DNA of 15,453 nt. Origin: Gammaproteobacteria bacterium (lineage in GTDB: Bacteria; Pseudomonadota; Gammaproteobacteria; Pseudomonadales; Litorivicinaceae). Position 1 is the stretch's first letter. Every line of letters begins with the position of its first letter. Shown here piece by piece: positions 1 to 7,572 of this stretch. The position numbers and the translations under genes were made by a program. The notes beneath the pieces were generated by a model, which was not told the origin of the DNA, did not search any database, and saw only the letters and a list, made by a program, of their open reading frames with translations. The stretch spans positions 1 through 15,453 of the forward strand of contig PBDH01000001.1 of the NCBI GenBank assembly GCA_002717305.1, given 5' to 3'.

Positions 1-1278
1 AGTTATACCCTGCCTGAAATTATGAACATGCGGGATCTTTCCGAAGATGAAGTTCTCAGGAAACGGATGGATAAATTACTTCACCTGATCTGGGCGGACT
101 GGGCGGTGGGTCAGGTGGCTGGTGTCCGCGGTGGGGGCCGAACCCGGATTTATCAGGACGATCCAAATAACATACGACGGCAGACTGAATGGGGCTCAAG
201 AGACCGCTGGCGCACGATGAGTAAGGTACTGCTGAATGAAAGCGAGTGGTGGAGCCCTCGACAAGTTCCCAACCATCCCATTCAGGGGATGGCATTTGTC
301 ATGGCGACGACTGGATATCGCCTGCCCGACGTCATCATGGATATCGCTCAGGACGTCGAGGGACGTGGCGAGTATACCTATGTCGCCCGCAGGATTGCCA
401 AGCAGAAGCGCATGAAGGCCAAGGATATTCCGGTAAAGCATTCACCATGGTATGCATTTGAGCCCACTGATCCGCGCATGATCGGATACGACCACTGTAC
501 GCCCGATTACGTCATGGGATCCCTCATGATCGATCCCACGCTACCGCGGGTTTCATCCCACTTGTACCGGGAGGGGCAGGATTTACCGGAAGGCTATCCA
601 GCCCTGACGTCACAGAACCGGTACCACGGCATCGTCTTTGCCTCCGACGTCAACGCCCGCGTGGTTCCGCAGTGCGAAGGACTCGCAAACGGAAAGACCT
701 ATGGCGAGCAACAGGCCGTTCAGCATGAAAACGTATTATTGGTACAGAGACACGCCAAGGCAAAGACTACGGGAGACATGCGAGTGATTTGGGGAGGCAA
801 AGGCATGAAAACTCGGATAGTCGAGCGCAGTGGCTGGCAGATTATCCGAGAAGGCAATGCCTGGCTGGGCGTCAAAGGATTCTCGCGGACAAAGTCGAAT
901 GCATCATGTGGTAGTAGTTGGGACAATGACGTCATCCTACGTATGAATGATGGCCAAGCTCCTGTCGCTCTAATCGCTGGGCGGAGTGAAGACCACCCCG
1001 ATATTGAAGCTTTTGCAAATTACCTCGGAAGCTTCTCAGGTGAGGCCAAGGCCGGCTGGTTCGAGCTCTCCGGAGGGAAGGACGAGAAGTTGACGCTTTC
1101 CCTGCATCTCTCGTCCGAAGGCATCCCCAGAGTCAACGGCACAACCATCAACCTCGCCCCGAAGAAGCTCTTTGACTGTCCGTTCATTGAATCGAAACAT
1201 GGCTCCGGGATTGTGAACATCCGGAAGGGCCAACGTGCATTGACGATCGATCTCAGCTCTACGGGCAGCGAGCTCTAG
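1..1278 (+). CDS. C-terminal part of a large protein of unknown function, possibly (alpha/alpha)-toroid plus beta-sandwich
   Basis: The reading frame is open from the first base, so the gene starts upstream; 425 codons are visible before the TAG at 1276-1278. The first ATG in frame (22) is not a convincing start because the coding sequence continues in front of it. The first ~170 residues are helix-like and rich in Trp, Arg and Asp. The rest looks beta-rich: it has GYDHCTPDYVMGS, a stretch ending in QHENVLLVQRH, and a tail of alternating polar and hydrophobic strands. Helical domain followed by beta-sandwich is the layout of heparinase II/III-type polysaccharide lyases and several glycoside hydrolases. 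That would suit the neighbouring carbohydrate genes, but I see no diagnostic catalytic motif and do not assign a family. The next gene starts 66 nt downstream. Confidence 0.8.
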   Translation, partial: SYTLPEIMNMRDLSEDEVLRKRMDKLLHLIWADWAVGQVAGVRGGGRTRIYQDDPNNIRRQTEWGSRDRWRTMSKVLLNESEWWSPRQVPNHPIQGMAFVMATTGYRLPDVIMDIAQDVEGRGEYTYVARRIAKQKRMKAKDIPVKHSPWYAFEPTDPRMIGYDHCTPDYVMGSLMIDPTLPRVSSHLYREGQDLPEGYPALTSQNRYHGIVFASDVNARVVPQCEGLANGKTYGEQQAVQHENVLLVQRHAKAKTTGDMRVIWGGKGMKTRIVERSGWQIIREGNAWLGVKGFSRTKSNASCGSSWDNDVILRMNDGQAPVALIAGRSEDHPDIEAFANYLGSFSGEAKAGWFELSGGKDEKLTLSLHLSSEGIPRVNGTTINLAPKKLFDCPFIESKHGSGIVNIRKGQRALTIDLSSTGSEL

Positions 1279-1344
1279 GAGGAAACAAAAAGACTTTTTC
1301 CAACTCACTCAATTCTATGCGAATTCAAAGCAAAAAAAAACACA

Positions 1345-1800
1345 ATGACCAATGAACAACGAATCAGGCATTTGGAAAGCAAATGCAAAAGACTCACGCT
1401 GGCTTTGTCCGGGATGATGGTGATGGCGGTGGCCATGCTTTTTATTGCCGCAAAGCCAAAGGCCGATGAAGATACGATTCAGACCAGGAAGCTCGAGATT
1501 GTCGATGAAAACGGCAAGGTGCGGATTCGTCTCGGATCTGCCGATGCGGGGTACGGTTTGGTGGTATACGATGCCCAAGGTCAGTTCCGGGCAACCTTGA
1601 CGGACGCTCCTTTGGGTGCGGTGAGTCAACTTAAGAAGGATGGAGGAAGCATCAAGATGATGGCCATGCAGAATGGTTGTGGAATCACGATGAGAGATGG
1701 GGAAGGCAAGCCTCGTGCCATAATCTTGCAGCAAAAGGAAGGCTCGCAGATCATGCTCAAGGATGCGGAAGGTAAAGACCTGTTCTCAGCCCCCGAATAA
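1345..1800 (+). CDS. Small membrane-anchored repeat protein, function unknown
   Basis: This is a 151-residue protein. Residues 1-17 are charged and helical (possible short coiled coil). Residues ~18-36 form one hydrophobic segment, so it is probably a single-pass inner-membrane protein with its C-terminus in the periplasm. The exported part carries a repeated unit D-x-x-G-K-x-R followed by hydrophobic residues: D54-R60, D76-R82, D118-R124, and D140-K144 without the Arg, with a weaker copy near D99. Spacing is about 19-23 residues, as in a small beta-solenoid or stacked beta-hairpins. I do not recognise a named family, though similar 'DxxGKxR' anchored proteins occur in Planctomycetota and Verrucomicrobiota. 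The start is an ATG behind an A-rich leader with no Shine-Dalgarno. The stop lies 1 nt before the next gene, so it probably heads the 1345-5314 operon. Confidence 0.8.
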   Translation: MTNEQRIRHLESKCKRLTLALSGMMVMAVAMLFIAAKPKADEDTIQTRKLEIVDENGKVRIRLGSADAGYGLVVYDAQGQFRATLTDAPLGAVSQLKKDGGSIKMMAMQNGCGITMRDGEGKPRAIILQQKEGSQIMLKDAEGKDLFSAPE

Positions 1801-1801
1801 G

Positions 1802-2752
1802 ATGAGAAAAACCAATGGATCAATTGGGGGGTTGTCAATTCTGTTGGCCCTTACTCTCTCTTTCGCAAAAGCCATCCATGGGCAAAGCAAAGTAGAAAAC
1901 ATTAGGGTGATGTCTTACAATATTCACCGAGGCGGGGTCGTTATGCTCAAGCAACCCTTATCCCAAACCGCCAAAGCGATCCGATTGGCCAAAGCGAACA
2001 TTGTCGGGATCCAGGAAACGAGATCACCCAGGGGAGACACCCTGGAGGATCTGGCCAAGTTGCTTGGTTGGAATCACGACATGGGCAAAGGTTCCAATAT
2101 TTTGACCCGTTATGAAATCGTTGAGGCACTCTACAAAGGAGTAAAAGTGAAAATGGATTCGGGCAGGCATGCTTATGTTTTTAACGTCCATCTATCCTCC
2201 CATCCCTACCAACCCTATCAGCTTCTGAAAATCCGTCCGAAGTGGCACAAGCACACAAATAACATCACTTTCATCAAGACCGAGGCCGAGGCCATTGAAT
2301 GGGCAAAAAAGGCGCGCGGTGCAGAAATTGCAAAAGTACTCAGGCAGGTAAAGTCCATACCCGACAAAGAGGCACCCGTTTTTGTGGTGGGGGATTTTAA
2401 TGAGCCCTCCCACTTGGACTGGACGGAGGCCGCAGCCAAGGTCGGTCGCCACCCCATTAAAGTCGCCTACCCCACTTCCACCGGAATGGCCAAAGCTGGC
2501 TTTAGTGATTCGTACCGCAAGATCTATCCGGACGAGATGAAAAACCCAGGCATCACCTGGTCCCCTGCTTACAAAGTCGGTGATCCCCGGACTCATCATG
2601 ACCGCATTGATTTTGTATACTTCAAGGGCAAAGGCTTAGAAGTAAAAGAAGTAAAGATCGTGGGTGAAAACAAAGAGAATGCCGATCTTGTTGTTACTCC
2701 CTATCCCTCTGATCACCGCGCGGTGGTTGCTGATTTCAAGATAACCAAGTAA
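1802..2752 (+). CDS. Exported endonuclease/exonuclease/phosphatase (EEP) family hydrolase
   Basis: The 316-residue product has an N-terminal signal peptide (hydrophobic core ~8-22, probable cleavage near AIHGQ). I start it at the ATG at 1802, 1 nt after the upstream stop. The longer ATG at 1763 would overlap the previous gene and bury the signal peptide. The complete EEP (DNase I-like) active-site set is visible: N40 in MSYNIH, E72 in IQET, H130 in NVHLSS, D198 and N200 in VVGDFN, D270 in HDRID, and S303-D304-H305. This fold cleaves phosphodiester or phosphomonoester bonds in nucleic acids, sphingomyelin or inositol phosphates using Mg2+; the substrate here cannot be read. The product should act in the periplasm or outside. 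It is followed 5 nt later by a second EEP gene, with which it probably shares a transcript. Confidence 0.9.
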   Translation: MRKTNGSIGGLSILLALTLSFAKAIHGQSKVENIRVMSYNIHRGGVVMLKQPLSQTAKAIRLAKANIVGIQETRSPRGDTLEDLAKLLGWNHDMGKGSNILTRYEIVEALYKGVKVKMDSGRHAYVFNVHLSSHPYQPYQLLKIRPKWHKHTNNITFIKTEAEAIEWAKKARGAEIAKVLRQVKSIPDKEAPVFVVGDFNEPSHLDWTEAAAKVGRHPIKVAYPTSTGMAKAGFSDSYRKIYPDEMKNPGITWSPAYKVGDPRTHHDRIDFVYFKGKGLEVKEVKIVGENKENADLVVTPYPSDHRAVVADFKITK

Positions 2753-2757
2753 AAATC

Positions 2758-3591
2758 ATGAGGATCGGGACTGCATTATCTATTATTGCATCTACTTTAT
2801 GGAGCATGGGAACCGGCATCGGGGCATCAGAACCTGATGGATCGATACCTGTACGAGTCGCCGCTTACAATGTCGAATTTGGCAGAAGCACGAGCCCTGA
2901 ACAGGTTGGTGAGATGTTCAATCCATACAAATTGGACATCATCGGGTTCAATGAAGTACCGGATGGTGATTGGACCGCACGAGTCGGCAAGGTATTGGGC
3001 ATGAAACACAGTTACGTGGGCAAGATCTCGTCGGCTAACCACAAGGACAAATACAAGTCCATCCTCAGCCGGACGCCATTCGAGGTTACAGCCGAGCATG
3101 AAGTAAGTGTTGAGCGAAAGCGTTCATGGAATCCTGCGTCGGTTGTGAAAGCCGTGACAAAGATCGATGGTGCTGCAGTCGCATTTTACTCCCTACATAT
3201 TTGCCGTTCGAAAGACAGTCATGATACGGGCCATACCTACCGACTGGCACAATATATCTTGCCAAAGGAAAAAACGAAGCGGGTGATCGTACTAGGAGAT
3301 TTCAATAACAATATGGGCGACGTGGCCATGAACAAGTTAGAATCATCAGGGTTTAGAGCGACTTGGGAGGATCTGAAGATCGATACCTCCAAGGAGTTCA
3401 CTTATAATGCATTGAAGCCCGAACAACCGAACATTGGAGTGATTGATCATATTTTTTACAACACTGGGTCTCGAGGCAGTACCAAGGATGGTGGAATCAT
3501 CGAGTTGAAGAAGCCCCTTTCGGACCACAAGCCCGTCTGGGCTGAAATCGCTTTTCCCAAAGACCTAAAGGGGCTGAGGCAATCCAAGTAA
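2758..3591 (+). CDS. Second exported EEP-family hydrolase
   Basis: The 277-residue product has an N-terminal signal peptide (core ~5-20, probable cleavage around GIGAS-EP). All EEP motifs are present: N38 in AAYNVEFG, E66 in FNEVP, H147 in YSLHI, D181 and N183 in VLGDFNNN, D230-H231 in VIDHIFY, and S255-D256-H257 in LSDHKPVW. It is about 40 residues shorter than its neighbour. The shared motif order and side-by-side position suggest an old duplication, but the sequences between motifs differ strongly, so substrates may differ. The ATG follows the previous stop by 5 nt without a Shine-Dalgarno, consistent with translational coupling. The catalytic residues suggest an active Mg2+-dependent phosphoesterase; DNase, phospholipase C-like and inositol-phosphatase roles all remain possible. 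Confidence 0.9.
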   Translation: MRIGTALSIIASTLWSMGTGIGASEPDGSIPVRVAAYNVEFGRSTSPEQVGEMFNPYKLDIIGFNEVPDGDWTARVGKVLGMKHSYVGKISSANHKDKYKSILSRTPFEVTAEHEVSVERKRSWNPASVVKAVTKIDGAAVAFYSLHICRSKDSHDTGHTYRLAQYILPKEKTKRVIVLGDFNNNMGDVAMNKLESSGFRATWEDLKIDTSKEFTYNALKPEQPNIGVIDHIFYNTGSRGSTKDGGIIELKKPLSDHKPVWAEIAFPKDLKGLRQSK

Positions 3592-3603
3592 TATAATTTC
3601 AAA

Positions 3604-4551
3604 ATGCCAATCATTCTACCACCGATCAATCGTCGTGAGTTCATCAAGGGTTCCCTTGCTTTTGGCGGCGCGGCAATTACAGCGTCTTCGTCTCTAGCCA
3701 AAGTAGCTGACCATTCCGTTCGATTGGATCAAAACCGGGTGGCCCTGCTTGCCGATACGCACATAAGCGCCGATCCAGAGCTTGCTTACCCGGGTACGAA
3801 GTGGCCCGGTTCGCCCGTCAAAGAGAGCGAGCACGAAAGAGTGAACATGGCAAAATCCCTTGCCGCAGTGGCAAAGAGCGTAACCGCCCTCAGTCCCCTA
3901 CCCGCTCATTTGATCATCAATGGGGACTGTGCCATGGGCAGAGGAACACAAGCCGAGTACAAGGAGCTTTTCAGGCTTATTGAGCCGATTCGCTCTGCGG
4001 GTATCACCGTTCATGTGACGATTGGCAATCACGACAATCGGGAGAATTTGTGGAAGTTGCTTCCGTTTCTGAAGAAAGAACAGATGGGAATTCAAGCCGG
4101 CGTGATTGAACTGCCCCACGCCAACTTGATCCTTCTGGATTCCGGAAGAAAGGGAATCTTGGGGGAGAAGCAATTGAGATGGCTCGCACAAGAACTTGAC
4201 GAACGAACGGAGAAACCAGCCCTTGTATTCGGTCACTTCAACCCCTACCCCAACCGTGGCGTGCGTCCCATCAAGGGCATGAGCGACGGACCCTCTCTTT
4301 TGAAACTGCTCGCGAAACAAAAGCATACCCGAGCCTACCTTTATGGTCACACCCACGAATGGCAGCATGATCAACGCGACCACCTCCATCTCATTAACCA
4401 ACCAGCCGTGAGTTACTATTTCGGAAAAGGCCATGCCCATGGGTGGCTCGACATGAAGCTAACGAAAAAGTCCGCTGACTTGGAGCTGCGTTGCATCAAC
4501 CCCAAGCACAGGCAGCACGACGAGCAAAGAAAAATCAGCTTCATTGGCTAA
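3604..4551 (+). CDS. Tat-exported metallophosphoesterase (calcineurin-like)
   Basis: The 315-residue product begins with a twin-arginine signal: R10-R11 in NRREFIKG, then a Gly/Ala-rich hydrophobic stretch to about residue 32 (SSSLA-KV). The two-metal phosphoesterase set is complete: D51-x-H53, G107-D108, G141-N142-H143-D144, G210-H211 and G248-H249-T250-H251. Tat export suggests the protein folds, probably with its metals, before crossing the membrane. The family hydrolyses phosphomonoesters or phosphodiesters, including cyclic nucleotides, nucleotides and glycerophosphodiesters; the substrate is not clear here. It follows the two EEP genes by 12 nt and precedes the SGNH esterase by 13 nt, so it is probably the middle of one operon of exported hydrolases. 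The start is ATG with an A/T-rich leader and no Shine-Dalgarno. Confidence 0.92.
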   Translation: MPIILPPINRREFIKGSLAFGGAAITASSSLAKVADHSVRLDQNRVALLADTHISADPELAYPGTKWPGSPVKESEHERVNMAKSLAAVAKSVTALSPLPAHLIINGDCAMGRGTQAEYKELFRLIEPIRSAGITVHVTIGNHDNRENLWKLLPFLKKEQMGIQAGVIELPHANLILLDSGRKGILGEKQLRWLAQELDERTEKPALVFGHFNPYPNRGVRPIKGMSDGPSLLKLLAKQKHTRAYLYGHTHEWQHDQRDHLHLINQPAVSYYFGKGHAHGWLDMKLTKKSADLELRCINPKHRQHDEQRKISFIG

Positions 4552-4564
4552 AGCCTCTAGGGTC

Positions 4565-5314
4565 ATGAATTCAAGGAACGCCATCCTTCTCGCCTCATTA
4601 TTGCTATCAACAGCGATTCCTTTTGCGTCGTCTGCCGAAAAGCCCTCAACAGTCATTCCCGTGCCATCTTCACTGAAAAAGTTCATGCCGAAGCTACACC
4701 AAGAGAAACTCAGGGAGGCAAAAGACAACAAGGTCGACTTTGTGATGATCGGTGACTCGATCACTCATTCCTGGAGTCAATACCCAGGTGCGTTCGAGCG
4801 GAGTAATCTGCTTAACCTTGGTTTTCCCGGCGATCGAACTCAGAACGTTCTATGGCGCATTCGCAATGGCGCCCTCGATGGGATTTCCCCCAAGCTGGTA
4901 ACCCTGATGATCGGAACCAATAATATGCATGATACAAAAAAAGCGTATCCCGCAGATAAACCGGAGGATATATTTACAGGTATTAAAGCCATTGTGGCTG
5001 AAGTGCGAACTCGTCTGCCGAAGACGAAAATCGTAATCTTCTCGATCTTTCCAAGAAAGGAAGGTTCTGAGAATGACAGAGCGAAAGCAGTCAATGCCAT
5101 GTTACCCCAAATTGCAGATGGCAAAGCGGTGTCTCATTTTGATTTAAACCACTTTTTCATAAACAAAAAAGGCGAACAGGATAAAACATTCTTTAACAGG
5201 GACTTACTTCACCTCAATGAGCAAGGATATCGAGCATGGGCTACTGCCTTGAAGCCCCTACTGGAAAGGCATGGATTAAAGATCAACCCGAATGCTCTTG
5301 GCAAGAACGACTAA
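4565..5314 (+). CDS. Exported SGNH/GDSL-family esterase, PAF-acetylhydrolase-like
   Basis: I start at the ATG at 4565, preceded by a weak purine stretch (AGGG). A TTG at 4544 would overlap the metallophosphoesterase gene and put seven extra residues before the signal peptide. The 249-residue product has a signal peptide (core ~7-20, cleavage near ASSA-EK). SGNH blocks are in order: I, G63-D64-S65 in MIGDSITHSW; II, N84-L85-G86; III, G117-T118-N119-N120; V, D213-x-x-H216 in DLLHLNEQGY. The layout matches the branch related to the platelet-activating-factor acetylhydrolase IB alpha subunit, common in sulfatase-rich PVC bacteria. There these enzymes are thought to remove acetyl or other acyl groups from sugars or lipids. 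It is the last gene of the 1345-5314 set. Confidence 0.9.
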   Translation: MNSRNAILLASLLLSTAIPFASSAEKPSTVIPVPSSLKKFMPKLHQEKLREAKDNKVDFVMIGDSITHSWSQYPGAFERSNLLNLGFPGDRTQNVLWRIRNGALDGISPKLVTLMIGTNNMHDTKKAYPADKPEDIFTGIKAIVAEVRTRLPKTKIVIFSIFPRKEGSENDRAKAVNAMLPQIADGKAVSHFDLNHFFINKKGEQDKTFFNRDLLHLNEQGYRAWATALKPLLERHGLKINPNALGKND

Positions 5315-5364
5315 GACAAACGTTGTGCATGGACCAAGGAAATAAACTCGAGAGATCTTGGGGT

Positions 5365-5392
5365 TTGGTATTCTCTATTTACAGCATACAAT
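5365..5392 (+). promoter_or_regulatory. Possible sigma-70-type promoter of the MerC-domain gene
   Basis: A -35-like TTGGTA (5365-5370) and a -10-like TACAAT (5387-5392) are separated by 16 nt. They lie in the 102-nt gap between the esterase and MerC-domain genes. Transcription would start around 5399, giving a leader of under 20 nt before the ATG at 5417. The A/T-rich gap and the good -10 match support it; there is no experimental evidence and promoter rules differ across PVC phyla. Confidence 0.4.
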
Positions 5393-5416
5393 TATCTGCT
5401 ATCTTCAAACTTTTTA

Positions 5417-5899
5417 ATGGATTGTTCAGTTAAAGTTACTAAGGGACGCGGTCATGGGTGGTTAGACTCCTTGGCTATCAGCATGTCGATGATATGTGCC
5501 GTGCACTGCCTGTTGACACCGGTACTCCTTGCCTTGCTTCCGATCATATCCACCACTTTTTGGGTGCATGAAAACTTCCATCTTTGGATGGTCTTCTTGG
5601 TCGTACCCACAACTTCTCTTGCGGTCTTTATGGGCTGTCGCCAACACAAAGACAAAATCGTTGCGATTCTCGGGTTATTAGGTCTGGCCTGTATTGTTGG
5701 CGTTGCCATTTACCAATATTCCTTTCACGCAGCCCAACCATTGGCCGACTGCGGAGTTTGCCCTGTTTGCACACAACAAGGATCAGGCAGTTTTCTCAAT
5801 CCCACTACGATTTTCAATTGTACCGGCGGATTGTTCCTGGCCTTCGCTCATTTCCGCAATTTCAGGCTTTGCCGAAGTGCAAAGTGTGAAGAGTGCTAA
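5417..5899 (+). CDS. MerC-domain inner-membrane protein with a Cys-rich loop
   Basis: The 160-residue protein has four predicted membrane helices: ~17-45, 52-73, 80-101 and ~130-147. It resembles the MerC family (four-helix proteins first known for mercuric-ion uptake), with the typical pattern DSLAIS...CAVHC in helix 1, a C/H pair after helix 2 (C74, H77) and a C-terminal AHFRNFRLCR. C27-x-x-x-C31 in helix 1 sits where MerC has its metal-binding cysteines. An unusual loop between helices 3 and 4 carries C112-x-x-C115-x-x-C118, and the tail ends with C157 and C160. No merR, merT, merP or merA lies nearby, so mercury resistance is not supported; the many chromosomal MerC-domain proteins of PVC bacteria and Bacteroidota have no settled role. 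A soft-metal (Cu, Zn, Hg) transport or sensing role is an inference. Confidence 0.82.
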   Translation: MDCSVKVTKGRGHGWLDSLAISMSMICAVHCLLTPVLLALLPIISTTFWVHENFHLWMVFLVVPTTSLAVFMGCRQHKDKIVAILGLLGLACIVGVAIYQYSFHAAQPLADCGVCPVCTQQGSGSFLNPTTIFNCTGGLFLAFAHFRNFRLCRSAKCEEC

Positions 5900-5958
5900 A
5901 TCAACAAGCTACCTAAATCCCGTCTTCTTGGGTCGAAGTTTGATTGGGTGAAGAAAAC

Positions 5959-6957
5959 ATGAATTCAAGAAGCTTATTTGCCCAAAGTCTGGTAGTACTT
6001 CTGCCCTTCTTCTCTCCATGTCTCGGGAAAGAGGCCAAAAAGAAGCAGGATCCTTGGGTCGGGTGGCACCGACCAGTTGATGCGAATGCCTTCGTCACCA
6101 CCAAAGGCAACAACCACGACTCCGTACTCTTCGTCGAACCGGAACTCGAGTACCCCTACCACCTAATCATCAGTCATACGTCTCAGTATGCCCACCTATG
6201 GCGGACCAAGAAATTCTCATGGAGCAGTTCCGATTGGGAACTGGTATCCGACAAGTACAAGATCGGTAAACATTATGAATATGACGATGGAGTAAAGGTC
6301 GACGGTACCTATTACGTCTACGAGGCAGGAAAAGTGTACACTTTTTCCGGTCCCCTTGAAAAAGCCAGTGGAAAATGGAAGATAGCGGGCACTTTCCCCC
6401 ACAAGCAATGCGATGACATTGGGGTTTACTACGAAGACGGGCTTTTCCATATGTTCGGCGAGCACGGAAACTTTCCCCACGGACCGGATGGAACGAGCTT
6501 GGCTCACTTCACCTCCGAAACCGGCTTGGGCGACTGGAAACTTGTGAACCCCAAAGCCGTGGACCCCAACCCCGATGGAGGAAATACTTACGGAGTGGGC
6601 GATGCCACCATTGCCAAGATCGAAGGAACCTATTACCTATTTTGCGACCGCGAGTCCGAGGGGAACCCTTACAAGGTGACGGCTTGGCGGTCGAAGGATT
6701 TGAACAAACCCTTCAAATACCTAGGGAAAGCCATCACTCCCCGCTCCGACGAGGTGGATGATTGGGACAATTATCGCATTCAGGACGCCGACATTGCCTT
6801 CATACCGGAACTGAACCGATATGTCATGATCTGCAACATGATGGACAAGGATGGCAACCCGGGTGGAAACTTTTCGGGTTCGGGACTCAAAGACGGAGCG
6901 ACGAGGGTAATCGGCGTTTTCTATTCGGACAAGATGTTGAAGCCGAAGACGAAATAA
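5959..6957 (+). CDS. Exported five-bladed beta-propeller protein, GH43/GH32-like
   Basis: I start at the ATG at 5959 rather than the in-frame TTG at 5944. From there the 332-residue product opens with a signal peptide (core ~9-20, cleavage near CLG-KEA). Four blade-like repeats of the form D-x-hydrophobic...G-x-Y/F-hydrophobic are visible around residues 109-124, 152-170, 214-231 and 275-293, for example VDGTYYVYEAG and IEGTYYLFCDRE. These are characteristic of the GH43/GH32/GH117 five-bladed propeller glycosidases. Acidic candidates for catalysis include D109/D110, D152/D153, D215 and E231, but I cannot assign base, acid and pKa modulator without alignment. Its likely role is cleavage of a polysaccharide in the periplasm or outside, fitting the sulfatases downstream. 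A few propellers of this group are non-catalytic. Confidence 0.75.
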   Translation: MNSRSLFAQSLVVLLPFFSPCLGKEAKKKQDPWVGWHRPVDANAFVTTKGNNHDSVLFVEPELEYPYHLIISHTSQYAHLWRTKKFSWSSSDWELVSDKYKIGKHYEYDDGVKVDGTYYVYEAGKVYTFSGPLEKASGKWKIAGTFPHKQCDDIGVYYEDGLFHMFGEHGNFPHGPDGTSLAHFTSETGLGDWKLVNPKAVDPNPDGGNTYGVGDATIAKIEGTYYLFCDRESEGNPYKVTAWRSKDLNKPFKYLGKAITPRSDEVDDWDNYRIQDADIAFIPELNRYVMICNMMDKDGNPGGNFSGSGLKDGATRVIGVFYSDKMLKPKTK

Positions 6958-6974
6958 CTTGATTCACCAAGCTT

Positions 6975-7000
6975 CTGTGGAATGCTCCAGTCTTTTTCTT
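6975..7000 (+). terminator. Weak candidate terminator after the GH43-like gene
   Basis: CTG-(TG)-GA and TCCAG can form a 5-bp stem with a 2-nt bulge and a 4-nt loop, followed at once by a T-rich run (TCTTTTTCTT). An outer CACCAA (6965-6970) and TTGGTG (7000-7005) could extend the structure but would consume part of the T run. The stem is short, so this is tentative. Confidence 0.3.
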
Positions 7001-7040
7001 TGGTGCGATTTTATTTCGAGTTGGTTATTAATAGGTAATA

Positions 7041-7496
7041 ATGAAACATAATTTTGAGCATTTGATCGAACATGTCGATCCGGACGAATTTTCCCGTTGG
7101 GAGGAAGTGGACCTTGAAATCTATGCTTTTACTGATTTGGGAATACAAGTCGCGATCAACGACGAGTATACGGGATTGGTTTACGGTAATCAGGTGTACG
7201 ACAAATACCATGAGGGCCAAAAGCTCAAAGGGTATATCACCGGCATTCGGGACGATGGAAGGATTGACGTTTCGTTACAACCGGACAAAGGCAGGCACGT
7301 TCATTCGACTTTCGACATAATTCTTGATCACCTCAAGTCAGTGGGAGGAAAATCAGAATTTGGAGACAAGAGCTCACCGGACGATATCAAAAGGGAATTC
7401 AAAGTGAGTAAAAAAGTCTTCAAGCAAGCAATCGGCGGCCTATACAAACAAGGTAAGATCGAGATCACCGCTGAAGGGATCGAACTCGTTCGATAA
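7041..7496 (+). CDS. Short CvfB-like RNA-binding protein (S1 domain plus winged helix)
   Basis: The product is 151 residues. Residues ~22-80 form an S1/OB-type domain: LGIQVAINDEYTGLVYGNQV, then GQKLKGYITGIRDDGRIDVSLQP. Residues ~88-148 match the C-terminal winged helix of the CvfB/YitL family: DKSSPDDIKREF, then SKKVFKQAIGGLYKQGKI. CvfB proteins are RNA-binding regulators, in Staphylococcus affecting virulence gene expression, usually near 280-300 residues with several S1 domains. Here only the last S1 domain and the winged helix remain. The ATG at 7041 has an AGG seven to ten nt upstream, the best Shine-Dalgarno-like signal among its neighbours, so this appears to be a genuine short form rather than a fragment. 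It is the only likely cytoplasmic protein of the window. No signal peptide is present and no functional link to the flanking exported proteins is evident. Confidence 0.88.
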   Translation: MKHNFEHLIEHVDPDEFSRWEEVDLEIYAFTDLGIQVAINDEYTGLVYGNQVYDKYHEGQKLKGYITGIRDDGRIDVSLQPDKGRHVHSTFDIILDHLKSVGGKSEFGDKSSPDDIKREFKVSKKVFKQAIGGLYKQGKIEITAEGIELVR

Positions 7497-7572
7497 ATCG
7501 CTCTTCTTCCGAGCTCTGATCCAGTTTCTGCTCATCGCGGGTCAGACACGCTCACAACCTTGGCAAAACAGG

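Noticed and set aside
1281..1302. Terminator in the GGAAA...TTTCC sequence after the first gene
   Set aside because: The possible stem is only about 5 bp with a large loop, and no T run follows it.
5417..5899. Mercury-resistance operon
   Set aside because: Only a MerC-domain gene is present; merR, merT, merP and merA are absent, and the neighbours are unrelated exported hydrolases.
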